Assembly: GCA_020445045.1 (NCBI GenBank)
Contig: JAGRHI010000387.1
Coordinates: 1-7,837, forward strand
Direction: 5' to 3'
DNA: 7,837 nucleotides
Source of the DNA: Candidatus Competibacteraceae bacterium
GTDB taxonomy: Bacteria > Pseudomonadota > Gammaproteobacteria > Competibacterales > Competibacteraceae
The notes under the pieces are model-generated. The model ran no database searches. It was given only the letters and a program-made list of their open reading frames with translations, and was not told where the DNA came from. Made by a program: the position numbers and the translations under genes. Of this stretch, positions 1 through 5,551 are shown in pieces (the stretch's first letter is position 1; each line of letters starts with the position of its first letter).

Positions 1-1442
1 CCGCCGTCACCGCGCCGTATGAGAATCGGGTCCTCAGCGCCGAGGAATTGCAGGAAGCGCGCCGCCAGTTGACCCTGTATTACGTCGAACGGGGTTACCT
101 CAACTCCGGCGCGGTGATCCCGGACCAACAGGTCGAGGATGGAGTGGTTCGAATTCGGGTCGTCGAAGGCCGGCTGTCCGAGGTCGAGATCACCGGCAAT
201 ATGCATCTGCGCGCCGATTATCTCCAGGACCGGCTACAATCGGACGCCGGGGAACCGCTGAATGTCCAACACCTTCAGGAACGTCTGCAACTTCTCCAGC
301 AAAATCCGCTGATCGAGCAACTCCAAGCGGAACTGGCGCCGGGCGTGCAACCGGGAGAAGGGCGATTGCGACTCGGTATCCGCGAGGCTCGCCCCTACGA
401 AATCGGCTTGGCGGTGGCCAACAACAATCCGCCGAGCGTCGGCGCGACACGAGCCTACCTATACGGACTGGACCGTAACCTCAGCGGGGTTGGCGACACC
501 CTGGGACTGAGCTACGGCCACAGTCTGGAAAGCAGCGACACCTCCGACTGGCGGGTGTTCTACGCTCGGCCGCTGAACGCCCGCGACACCACCGTGCAAA
601 TCTGGGCCGAGCGCAACGATACTTCGGTGATCGAGGATCGTTTCAGTGCCCTCGATATCACCAGTGATCTGCAAAGTTACGGTATTGCTCTAACCCATCC
701 CCCGTACCGAACGCCGCAACAGACTTTTGCCTTGGGTGTAAATCTGGAACGGCGGCACAGCGAGTCCTTTTTACTGGGGATTCCATTCTCCTTCGCCCCC
801 GGTGAGGACAACGGCGAGGCGACCATCACCGTCGCGCGCTTCGTTCAGGAATGGTTGGACCGACGCTTGAATCAGGTGATTGCTGCCCGTTCCACCTTCA
901 GCGTGGGTCTCGACGCCTTCGGTGCCACGGTCAACGCTCGGGAGCCCGACGGCCAGTTCGTGAGCTGGCTCGGCCAGTTTCAGTGGGCGCGGCGCTTCGA
1001 GGAGCGGGATTACCAACTGCTCTTCAAAAGTGTTCTGCAACTGGCCAGCGATCCCCTGCTGCCGATGGAAAAGTGCGCGCTTGGGGGATTGGAGACGGTG
1101 CGCGGCTATCCCGAGAACACCCTGGTCCGGGACCGCTGTTTCGTGGCTTCGCTGGAATTCCGGGCGCCCGTGTATCACCTGCCGCTGCCCGGCGTCAGTC
1201 GCGGCCCGAACGAGGGTCAAGTGCAACTGGCGGTCTTCGCTGATTACGGTTATGCCAAGAACAAAGGAGAGTTTGACCTGAAGCCGAATTCGATTTCCAG
1301 CGCTGGCGTGGGGGTTCGCTGGGACGCCAGCGATAAGGTCAGGGCGGCGTTGTATTGGGGCTACCCGTTCCGGGAGGTGAATACCGGCGAGGAAGCCTGG
1401 ACCGGATCACAGGTGAATTTCTTCGTGCAGGCCGCGTACTGA
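1..1442 (+). CDS. TpsB-type (ShlB/FhaC/HecB) outer-membrane two-partner secretion transporter, C-terminal part; 5' end outside the window
   Basis: The frame is open from the window edge (first full codon at base 3) to a TGA at 1440-1442, giving 479 visible residues. A TTG at 48 is internal and not the start. Proteins of this family export a large TpsA exoprotein from the periplasm through a 16-strand beta-barrel. Visible residues about 9-66 look like the second half of a POTRA_2 domain, with the ending GRLSEVEITGN typical of the family. The ShlB-type POTRA/barrel region follows. The diagnostic VRGY motif of the barrel lid loop is at visible residues 366-369 (bases 1098-1109), inside LGGLETVRGYPENTL. 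The chain ends in alternating polar and hydrophobic strands with a terminal aromatic Tyr, as expected for outer-membrane insertion. The signal peptide, N-terminal plug helix and first part of POTRA 1 are missing because of the window edge. Family assignment is firm; the cognate exoprotein is not shown, but the TpsA-like gene at the other end is a candidate. Confidence 0.95.
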   Translation, partial: AVTAPYENRVLSAEELQEARRQLTLYYVERGYLNSGAVIPDQQVEDGVVRIRVVEGRLSEVEITGNMHLRADYLQDRLQSDAGEPLNVQHLQERLQLLQQNPLIEQLQAELAPGVQPGEGRLRLGIREARPYEIGLAVANNNPPSVGATRAYLYGLDRNLSGVGDTLGLSYGHSLESSDTSDWRVFYARPLNARDTTVQIWAERNDTSVIEDRFSALDITSDLQSYGIALTHPPYRTPQQTFALGVNLERRHSESFLLGIPFSFAPGEDNGEATITVARFVQEWLDRRLNQVIAARSTFSVGLDAFGATVNAREPDGQFVSWLGQFQWARRFEERDYQLLFKSVLQLASDPLLPMEKCALGGLETVRGYPENTLVRDRCFVASLEFRAPVYHLPLPGVSRGPNEGQVQLAVFADYGYAKNKGEFDLKPNSISSAGVGVRWDASDKVRAALYWGYPFREVNTGEEAWTGSQVNFFVQAAY

Positions 1443-1460
1443 CTTGTGGACGTGCAGGCT

Positions 1461-1543
1461 CGGGTGGGCGTTTGGGGAAGGCTTGCGGATATCCTGATCG
1501 ACGAGCCAGATTACGAATGGCTGATGATCGATGTCAGCCACGG
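1461..1543 (+). pseudogene. Remnant of an IS5-family transposase
   Basis: In the frame starting at 1446 the bases encode GVWGRLADILIDEPDYEWLM followed by IDVSHGKA. This matches from memory the segment around the first catalytic Asp of IS5-type DDE transposases (GVWxRLxxxLxDEPDxEWLMIDxSHxKVHPHAAGA). Similarity stops at SHGKA; the usual HPHAAGA continuation, the rest of the transposase and the terminal inverted repeats are absent. Only about 27 codons survive, so this is a scar and not a functional element. It begins about 20 bases after the TpsB stop codon. The assignment rests on a short motif and needs a database search to confirm. Confidence 0.6.
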
Positions 1544-1769
1544 CAAAGCGCCTTTCCGCATCTTAAACGCTAACGCGGTATCGCCACAAGATGCGTAAAA
1601 AACACCGCTTCCTTCCTCATCGCCGTACAAATCAGCTGCGTCGCCTTTGGGCCAATACTCGTGACTACAGTGCCTTAAAGATAGGTAATAGGGCAGTTCC
1701 AAAGCGTCTATGCACGACCCGCCTTGAGCCCATGTCCAGCGAGGCGGCATATTGGCAACGATGGCAACC

Positions 1770-1804
1770 GGCCCCGCGCTACGCCTCACGGCGTGCGCGG
1801 GGCC
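1770..1804 (-). terminator. Strong GC-rich hairpin just after the last minus-strand gene, probable terminator-like structure
   Basis: Bases 1770-1785 pair with 1790-1804, giving a 15-bp stem with a single bulged T at 1780 and a TCAC loop (1786-1789). Eleven of the first bases on the right arm are G or C, so the stem is very stable. It lies 13 bases beyond the stop codon of the repeat protein gene, where a transcription end is expected. The minus-strand sequence after the stem has no run of T, so it is not a classical intrinsic terminator. It could instead protect the 3' end of the mRNA, or be a dispersed palindromic repeat. Confidence 0.45.
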
Positions 1805-1817
1805 TGGGCCGACACGC

Positions 1818-2261
1818 TCAGCGTTTGCGATGCGGTCTTATGACGGCCTCGGGTTCGCTTTCAGGGCGCGGTATGTCGTCAGGTGTGCTGGAAGCACCGG
1901 CGCTCGCGATGTCCAGAGACGGCACCGGCGGCGTGTTTATCGCGGCGCTCGCGATGTCCAGAGACGGCACCGGCGGCGTGTTTATCGCGGCGCTCGCGAT
2001 GTCCAGAGACGGCACTGGCGGCGTGTCCATCGCGGCGCTCACACCTCCGATGCCCGACATCGGTATCGGTGCCGAGGCCTGAGTGGTGGTTGCCTCAATG
2101 CTCGAGAAAGGCGTTGGCAGGTTGGCTTGAGCCACACTCGCCACACCCGACCCGAAACCCATCGGAGTCGGTGCCTCACCTTGCGACGAGATGCCACTGG
2201 ATGTACCGGACGAACTCCCTTCGCCGAAGTCCAGGCGAATCGTGATGGATGGAATCGACAT
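1818..2261 (-). CDS. Low-complexity protein with perfect 15-residue tandem repeats, unknown function
   Basis: The 147-residue product starts at MSIPSITIRLDFGEG. I chose the ATG at 2261 because a strong ribosome-binding site, AAGGAGA, sits five bases before it; an upstream ATG 14 codons earlier lacks one. The chain is rich in Ser, Pro, Ala, Gly, Thr and Ile and has no cysteine, signal peptide or membrane segment. Residues about 12-45 are a Gly/Ser-rich linker. Residues about 79-123 are three tandem copies of a unit like NTPPVPSLDIASAAI, preceded by two worn copies (around LPTPFSSIEA and APIPMSGIGG). The tail is acidic-proline (PRPESEPE) and then basic (IRPHRKR). It is probably disordered or an extended fibrous/adaptor protein. 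I recognise no family. It is last in the protease block, 88 bp after the free-standing domain gene, so it may be a partner or substrate of the protease; that is inference from position only. Confidence 0.75.
   Translation of the reverse strand: MSIPSITIRLDFGEGSSSGTSSGISSQGEAPTPMGFGSGVASVAQANLPTPFSSIEATTTQASAPIPMSGIGGVSAAMDTPPVPSLDIASAAINTPPVPSLDIASAAINTPPVPSLDIASAGASSTPDDIPRPESEPEAVIRPHRKR
1898..2040. repeat. Three tandem 45-bp repeats plus a partial fourth unit, inside the repeat-protein gene
   Basis: Units run 1898-1942, 1943-1987 and 1988-2032, with an 8-base start of a fourth at 2033-2040. The first two are identical over all 45 bases; the third differs at three positions (one C/T and a TT/CC pair). 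The period is a multiple of three, so copy number can change without breaking the frame; each unit encodes 15 residues. Identity at the DNA level, including silent positions, points to recent duplication by slippage or unequal recombination. There are no variable spacers, so it is not a CRISPR array. Confidence 0.97.
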
Positions 2262-2298
2262 GGAAATCTCCTTGAAATGATTGCATGGTTCGGCCATG

Positions 2299-2345
2299 GG
2301 CACATAACGTTGGCTTCGCTTGAAGCGAAAGCCCAGTGATGTGCC
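2299..2345 (-). other. Two-tier intergenic hairpin after the free-standing domain gene
   Basis: An outer 7-bp stem pairs GGCACAT (2299-2305) with ATGTGCC (2339-2345). Inside it, GGCTTCGC (2312-2319) pairs with GCGAAAGCC (2325-2333) with one bulged base and a five-base loop. The structure begins four bases after the stop codon of the 77-aa gene on the minus strand and ends 37 bases before the next start codon. There is no T-run after it, so full termination is unlikely. It may stabilise the upstream message or tune expression of the repeat protein. Its function is not known. Confidence 0.4.
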
Positions 2346-2349
2346 GACG

Positions 2350-2583
2350 TCAGTTCATGTAGAGGGTGTAGAGCATTCCGTTGCTGTCGTCGTAGGACCC
2401 CGACACCGTGCGACCGCTTGCCTTGGCCGCGTTCAACAGCGTGAATAGGTTGTTGACCCCGTCGGTGCTGATCGGCTGCGCCTTGCGCCAAGGCTGGGTT
2501 TCGAGTAAGCCCCAGGCATTCATCGAATGTGGGCTCGTGAAGGTCATCAGTACGTGTGCGTTCGAGAAGCTGATATAAGCCAT
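2350..2583 (-). CDS. Small free-standing paralogue of the M4 protease C-terminal domain
   Basis: The 77-residue product (MAYISFSNAHVLMTFTSPHS... to ...LYTLYMN) starts at the ATG at 2583, which has an AAGGAGA ribosome-binding site seven bases before it. Nearly its whole length aligns without large gaps to the last 70 residues of the protease encoded 65 bp upstream. Shared blocks are TFTSPH, MNAW, WRK, DGV, N-F-T-L-L and A-S-x-R; by hand I count about 30 identities in 55 positions. It has no signal peptide, cysteines or catalytic motif, and alternating hydrophobic residues suggest a small beta-rich fold. I cannot name the domain family. Plausible roles are a decoy or regulator that competes with the protease's own domain, a homologous binding module, or a secretion/assembly tag; none is demonstrated. 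It most likely arose by duplication of the protease 3' end. Confidence 0.85.
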   Translation of the reverse strand: MAYISFSNAHVLMTFTSPHSMNAWGLLETQPWRKAQPISTDGVNNLFTLLNAAKASGRTVSGSYDDSNGMLYTLYMN

Positions 2584-2648
2584 GATGTTTCTCCTTGAAG
2601 GAAATATGAATATGAAATGGAATCCACGTTGGATCGGAGCGTTGCGGT

Positions 2649-3938
2649 TCAGGCCGAGTAGGCTTGGTGGATCAAGGACCCGTCGACATAGGCATGCACC
2701 TTGCGGTTCGAGGCTTGTGCTTCGACGAGCAGGGTGAACACGTTCGAAACGCCATCGGGCGTCAGGGTCTGGACCTTGCGCCATCCATTGTCCTGGATGT
2801 AGGCCCAGGCATTCATTGCGTGCGGACTGGTGAAGGTCGACAGGACGGACTTGTTGTACTGCCACGAAAGTACGGGCACGACGTCGATGCCGACGTCGTG
2901 CCACGCCTGAACGACCGCCGCCCGGGCCGAGGCGCCGGAGATCGTGTTGGCGTTGTCGGCGGTGAGATTCGCGAAGTCCTGGAACTGGGCGGTCGAGGAC
3001 AGTCGTGAATCGAGCAGCGTGCGGTACCAGATCTTGCCGGCGACGTCCCAGGCATTCCCGCCGAGAGCGGTGGCGGCGAGATAGAAAGCCTTATTCGGAA
3101 TGCCGGAGTTGATATGTACGCCACCGTTGTCCGACGACGTGTTGACGTAGTGACTCATGTGGTCGGGCTGCGGGTCCTTGCCGATCCGCGAGTCGTCGTA
3201 GGCCGTGCCCGGTGCCTTCATCGAGCGCAGCGCTACCCCATTGATGCCGGAGGCCAGCAGTCCGGCACCGATCAGCCAGTCGGCTTGGGCCGCCGTCTGC
3301 CCAAGCGACTTCTGTTTCACCAACGAGCCAAACACATCCGAGATCGACTCGTTGAGCGCGCCCGGTTGGTTATGGTATTCGAGCCCGGCAGTGGCGCCAG
3401 TCACGCCATGCGTCAGCTCGTGTCCCATAACGTCGATGGCGATCGTGAAACGATTGAAAATCGTCCCATCGCCGTCTCCGAACACCATCTGAGCACCATT
3501 CCAGAATGCATTGTTGTAATTGTTCCCGAAATGGACCGTCGCGATTAGGTCCATGCCGTTGTCATCAATCGAATTGCGCCCGTAGACATCATAGTAGAGG
3601 TCGAACGTGGCCCCCAATCCTTCGTAGGCTTCGTCAACGGTGACATCACCGCTGGCGCCTTGGCCCTCGCTTCGAACCAGGGTACCGGGGAGGGTCGTGG
3701 TGTGCGCGGCCGTGTAGATCAGTCGGTTCTTATGGGGTGTGCCGGCGCCCTGCACACCAGCCGGTCGCGCCAACGGCAAAGCCACCCGCTGCGAACGGAT
3801 CTGCGTATCTAGAGCCAGGGTTTGTTGTGCCATGGCACGCTGGCTTTCCGTTCCATTACGGGAAATGAATTCAAGGATGTGCGGTGGGATGATGCCGCAT
3901 GTGCAAGCCCCGTTAGGGTAAGTATGTTGATGTTTCAT
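2649..3938 (-). CDS. Protealysin-like M4 (thermolysin-family) zinc metalloprotease with an extra C-terminal domain
   Basis: The 429-residue product starts at the ATG at 3938, preceded by AGGAG at six bases. It has no obvious signal peptide. Residues 1-55 form a short protealysin-type propeptide: a CTCG pair, the PPHIL motif at 18-22 and a helix. This replaces the long FTP/PepSY propeptide of secreted thermolysins. The M4 core follows: NAFWNG at 143-148 with the substrate-binding Asn143, HELTH at 173-177 (zinc ligands His173 and His177, catalytic Glu174), Tyr188, third zinc ligand Glu197 in GALNESISD with Asp201, and DNGGVHINSGI with catalytic His275. Spacing from His173 to Glu197 equals that of thermolysin, so all key residues are intact. 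The core ends near residue 352; residues about 357-429 are an extension absent from ordinary protealysins, and its paralogue is the next gene. An emfourin-like inhibitor is encoded 67 bp upstream on the same strand. An active endopeptidase held in check in the cell is likely. Confidence 0.97.
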   Translation of the reverse strand: MKHQHTYPNGACTCGIIPPHILEFISRNGTESQRAMAQQTLALDTQIRSQRVALPLARPAGVQGAGTPHKNRLIYTAAHTTTLPGTLVRSEGQGASGDVTVDEAYEGLGATFDLYYDVYGRNSIDDNGMDLIATVHFGNNYNNAFWNGAQMVFGDGDGTIFNRFTIAIDVMGHELTHGVTGATAGLEYHNQPGALNESISDVFGSLVKQKSLGQTAAQADWLIGAGLLASGINGVALRSMKAPGTAYDDSRIGKDPQPDHMSHYVNTSSDNGGVHINSGIPNKAFYLAATALGGNAWDVAGKIWYRTLLDSRLSSTAQFQDFANLTADNANTISGASARAAVVQAWHDVGIDVVPVLSWQYNKSVLSTFTSPHAMNAWAYIQDNGWRKVQTLTPDGVSNVFTLLVEAQASNRKVHAYVDGSLIHQAYSA

Positions 3939-4005
3939 TTAATTCTCCTGTGGTGTTTCATTCGATCCGCTGAACCGGACATGGAGTGGAGATCCCTCCA
4001 TCGGG

Positions 4006-4323
4006 TCATGGTTTCAACGGGTGAGTGATGACTTGGAGGTGGGACACGAGTTGTTCGAGAGATGGATCCGAGATCGGATCGGTTAAAGAAACGGTATGGA
4101 CGCGAGGGCCGTCCTGTACAGTAATGGTATAGGTTCGATAGTCAGCTGCTCCTTTTGCGGTGGTATTGATGAACGCGGGCCGGTCGAAGAACGCAGCGTC
4201 CCGCACCAGGGATTCGAGTTGACGGACGAGCTGTGGGTTGAGCGTTGTCGTATCGATGGTGATAGGTCTACTCAATGCAGGGAGTGGCGCGAAGCCACCG
4301 TTGATTTCGATCGTGATCTTCAT
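4006..4323 (-). CDS. Emfourin-like proteinaceous inhibitor of the M4 protease
   Basis: The 105-residue product begins MKITIEINGGFAPLPALSRP. The ATG at 4323 has GGAG eight bases before it, and an in-frame ATG 20 codons upstream would overlap the preceding gene, so the short form is preferred. The pattern is that of emfourin, the small inhibitor encoded beside protealysin: an N-terminal strand with a G-G-F motif, a T-x-x-L-x-P helix (about 24-42), DAAFFDRPA (42-50), a central GAADYRTYTITVQDGPRVHT block (58-77) and a C-terminal LTDPxxxPxLEQLVSHL helix. It is cytoplasmic by lack of a signal peptide. Position directly upstream of the protease in the same operon supports the role: inhibitor made with, and slightly before, the enzyme so the protease is kept inactive. 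Inhibition itself is inferred from family and context. Confidence 0.88.
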   Translation of the reverse strand: MKITIEINGGFAPLPALSRPITIDTTTLNPQLVRQLESLVRDAAFFDRPAFINTTAKGAADYRTYTITVQDGPRVHTVSLTDPISDPSLEQLVSHLQVITHPLKP

Positions 4324-4336
4324 CTCGCCATCTCCG

Positions 4337-4528
4337 TTACTGGAGGAAAAGGTTTTCAATACTGACCTTAAAACAAAGCTCATCTTTATTTTTATGTAGA
4401 AACGCCTTTATTGCGCCCTCTATCGTGTCTGCTGTTGGCAAGACAAATTTGGCATGAACCTTCCATAGGCATCCTTCACGTTCATTCCAACGAACATCGC
4501 TGACTTTTAAAATCGACTTTTCAGTCAT
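4337..4528 (-). CDS. Uncharacterised 63-residue protein upstream of the inhibitor
   Basis: The product starts MTEKSILKVSDVRWNEREG and ends IENLFLQ. I chose the ATG at 4528, which is preceded by AAGGAG with six bases between; an ATG five codons upstream (4543) places that same AAGGAG inside the coding region, so it is less likely. Its TAA stop lies 13 bp before the inhibitor start, and the inhibitor's GGAG is in that gap, so the two are probably translationally coupled. The protein is small, mixed charged and hydrophobic, with an alternating pattern (WKVHAKFVLP) suggesting beta-strands followed by an amphipathic helix (DTIEGAIKAFLHKNKDEL). There is no signal peptide. Codons are richer in A and T than in neighbouring genes. 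I recognise no family. Being first in the inhibitor-protease operon, it may be a third component of the control circuit. Confidence 0.7.
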   Translation of the reverse strand: MTEKSILKVSDVRWNEREGCLWKVHAKFVLPTADTIEGAIKAFLHKNKDELCFKVSIENLFLQ

Positions 4529-4548
4529 TCCCTTCTCCTTCATGGAGT

Positions 4549-4577
4549 TTTACAAATATTGAATTCGACACTGACAA
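4549..4577 (-). promoter_or_regulatory. Possible sigma-70-type promoter for the 63-aa/inhibitor/protease operon
   Basis: On the minus strand TTGTCA (4577-4572, one base off TTGACA) is followed after 17 bases by TGTAAA (4554-4549, four of six matches to TATAAT). The surrounding 4529-4669 interval is A+T-rich compared with the rest of the window and has no gene, as expected upstream of an operon. The predicted transcript start would leave a leader of only about 15 bases before the ATG at 4528. The -10 box is weak, so this is tentative. Confidence 0.3.
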
Positions 4578-4669
4578 TTAGCATGACGACAAGCTGAGTG
4601 AAAGAATCCATACTACGGACAGTTTTATACAGGTCGTGATTAAAAGTTTTTGACTCTATGAGATTTCAA

Positions 4670-5305
4670 TCAATTGGTTTTCCTTGCCACCAGAATCAAC
4701 GCTTCCCACTGCGAACAGCGGTTTCGGACTCCAATGAATTCCATGACGGTAAAACCATGAGATTTCAGTAACATGGTCAGACACTTCCTCGACCAGCGTT
4801 GCATGTGGCCGCCGTCCCATACTGCGAAGCGCGGCAGATTCCACCATTCGCGCACGGTGATCAGCAGGTTTCTCAGGTAGCCGCCATAAGGCATCGACAA
4901 GACAAGGATGCCGCCTTGCTGAAGATTTACGGCGGCCAGCTTGACCAGCGTGGATGGCCTGGAAAACGGTTCGCTGGATTCGATGCTGACCGCCATGTCG
5001 AAAGGTGCCGCCTTGATCGAATCACTGTGAGGGCCTACCAGTGGCGGGTAAGAACGAACCGCCGATGGGAATTCAGCCGTGTTGGCGGCGCCGCCCTCTT
5101 CGGGTTCCGTGCTGGCCACGGTATAACCCGCATGATGTAAGTCGTGGCACAACGGCAGAGTGTCGCGACCGATTCCAAGAATCCGCATCGCCCCGTGATG
5201 GGCGATGATGTGCAACACCACGGATCGAATTCGTGGATTCAGGCTGAAGGGTTCCGCGCCGAATTGGCGGGAAGGAACTGATTCGATGGCCTGACTGGCG
5301 TTCAT
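4670..5305 (-). CDS. Class I SAM-dependent methyltransferase-like protein
   Basis: The 211-residue product starts at MNASQAIESVPSRQFGAEPF. The ATG at 5305 has AAGGA seven bases before it; a longer frame reaching 5359 lacks such a site. The order of motifs fits the UbiG/Methyltransf_23 type of Rossmann methyltransferase: RILGIGRDT (41-49) for glycine motif I, an acidic residue closing strand 2 (TEPEE, 66-70), FDMAVSIES (102-110) for motif II, GGILVLSMPY (131-140), and the late GHMQRWSRKCLTMLLKSHGF (166-185), like the GHxxxxS...L..LL...GF signature. Motif I is degenerate (GIGRD instead of GxGxG), so SAM binding should not be taken for granted. The substrate is unknown; similar proteins often act on cell-surface sugars or lipids. 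It stands alone: 246 bp after the regulator gene and 141 bp before the 63-aa gene. A CRP-like box lies about 114 bp upstream of its start. Confidence 0.75.
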   Translation of the reverse strand: MNASQAIESVPSRQFGAEPFSLNPRIRSVVLHIIAHHGAMRILGIGRDTLPLCHDLHHAGYTVASTEPEEGGAANTAEFPSAVRSYPPLVGPHSDSIKAAPFDMAVSIESSEPFSRPSTLVKLAAVNLQQGGILVLSMPYGGYLRNLLITVREWWNLPRFAVWDGGHMQRWSRKCLTMLLKSHGFTVMEFIGVRNRCSQWEALILVARKTN

Positions 5306-5408
5306 GGGAGTGTCCTTGCGAGTCTGATCGCGAAGGGTTCCGCATCGGTGAATCCCCACCCTTCACGTATCGTTTGTTGGGGCCATTCACGCATTTTTCC
5401 CGATGGTC

Positions 5409-5430
5409 AGATGTGAGCTGCTTCACGTTT
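5409..5430. promoter_or_regulatory. CRP-like palindromic operator upstream of the methyltransferase gene
   Basis: The site reads TGTGA (5412-5416), six bases, then TCACG (5423-5427). It matches nine of the ten core bases of the TGTGA-N6-TCACA consensus for E. coli CRP, and the three T bases that usually follow are present too. Its centre is about 114 bp upstream of the methyltransferase start and about 130 bp downstream of the stop codon of the CRP/FNR-family gene. No convincing -10/-35 pair was found at the classical activating distances. Confidence 0.5.
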
Positions 5431-5433
5431 CAT

Positions 5434-5478
5434 CGGTTTTTTTCGGGAGCGCGCGTCGATTCGCCGGTTTTTTCGGGA
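5434..5478. repeat. Two short direct repeats with T-tracts, 31 bp apart
   Basis: CGG-T7-CGGGA (5434-5448) and CGG-T6-CGGGA (5465-5478) lie in the intergenic region beside the CRP-like box. They differ only by one T. The homopolymer tracts would bend DNA; no stem precedes them on either strand, so they are not terminators. Function unknown. Confidence 0.6.
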
Positions 5479-5506
5479 ATGCGAGTGAAGTCGGAGACAC
5501 CGCCAT

Positions 5507-5527
5507 CCTCTCCCGCCACGGGAAGGG
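5507..5527 (-). terminator. Weak hairpin after the CRP/FNR-family gene
   Basis: CCTCTCCCG (5507-5515) pairs with CGGGAAGGG (5519-5527) over eight of nine positions (one wobble, one mismatch) with a three-base loop. It starts 24 bases beyond the regulator's stop codon. There is no T-run after it on the minus strand, so its role as a transcription terminator is doubtful. Confidence 0.25.
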
Positions 5528-5551
5528 AAGCCGGTCGGCAAGGGAGGGAGG

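Larger units (their letters stand above)
1443..1817. other. Gene-poor stretch between the TpsB gene and the minus-strand gene block
   Basis: This 375-bp stretch separates two convergent transcription units. It holds the IS5-type transposase remnant at its left end and a strong GC-rich hairpin at its right end. In between (about 1545-1765) the sequence is locally richer in A+T. A 92-codon frame is open on the minus strand (1511-1789), but it has no credible ribosome-binding site, starts inside the hairpin and runs antisense through the transposase remnant. I recognise no protein family in it and do not call it a gene. The stretch looks like decayed mobile DNA. Confidence 0.5.

Noticed and set aside
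48..50. TTG as the start of the TpsB gene
   Set aside because: The frame is open to the window edge and the residues before the TTG continue the POTRA domain.
1511..1789. 92-codon minus-strand open frame
   Set aside because: No ribosome-binding site, starts inside the hairpin, runs antisense through the transposase remnant, and resembles no family I know.
1898..2040. Possible CRISPR array from regular repeats
   Set aside because: The 45-bp units are head-to-tail with no spacers, and they are in frame inside a gene.
1591..2339. Overlapping plus-strand frames across the repeat region
   Set aside because: They are open only because the 45-bp repeat lacks stops in several frames; the minus-strand frame has the strong ribosome-binding site and sits in line with its neighbours.
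4006..4383. Longer inhibitor starting at 4383
   Set aside because: It would overlap the 63-aa gene by 47 bases and has no suitable ribosome-binding site; family members start at the MKI-type methionine.
5434..5478. T-tracts taken as intrinsic terminators on the plus strand
   Set aside because: No GC stem precedes either T-tract and no plus-strand gene ends there.
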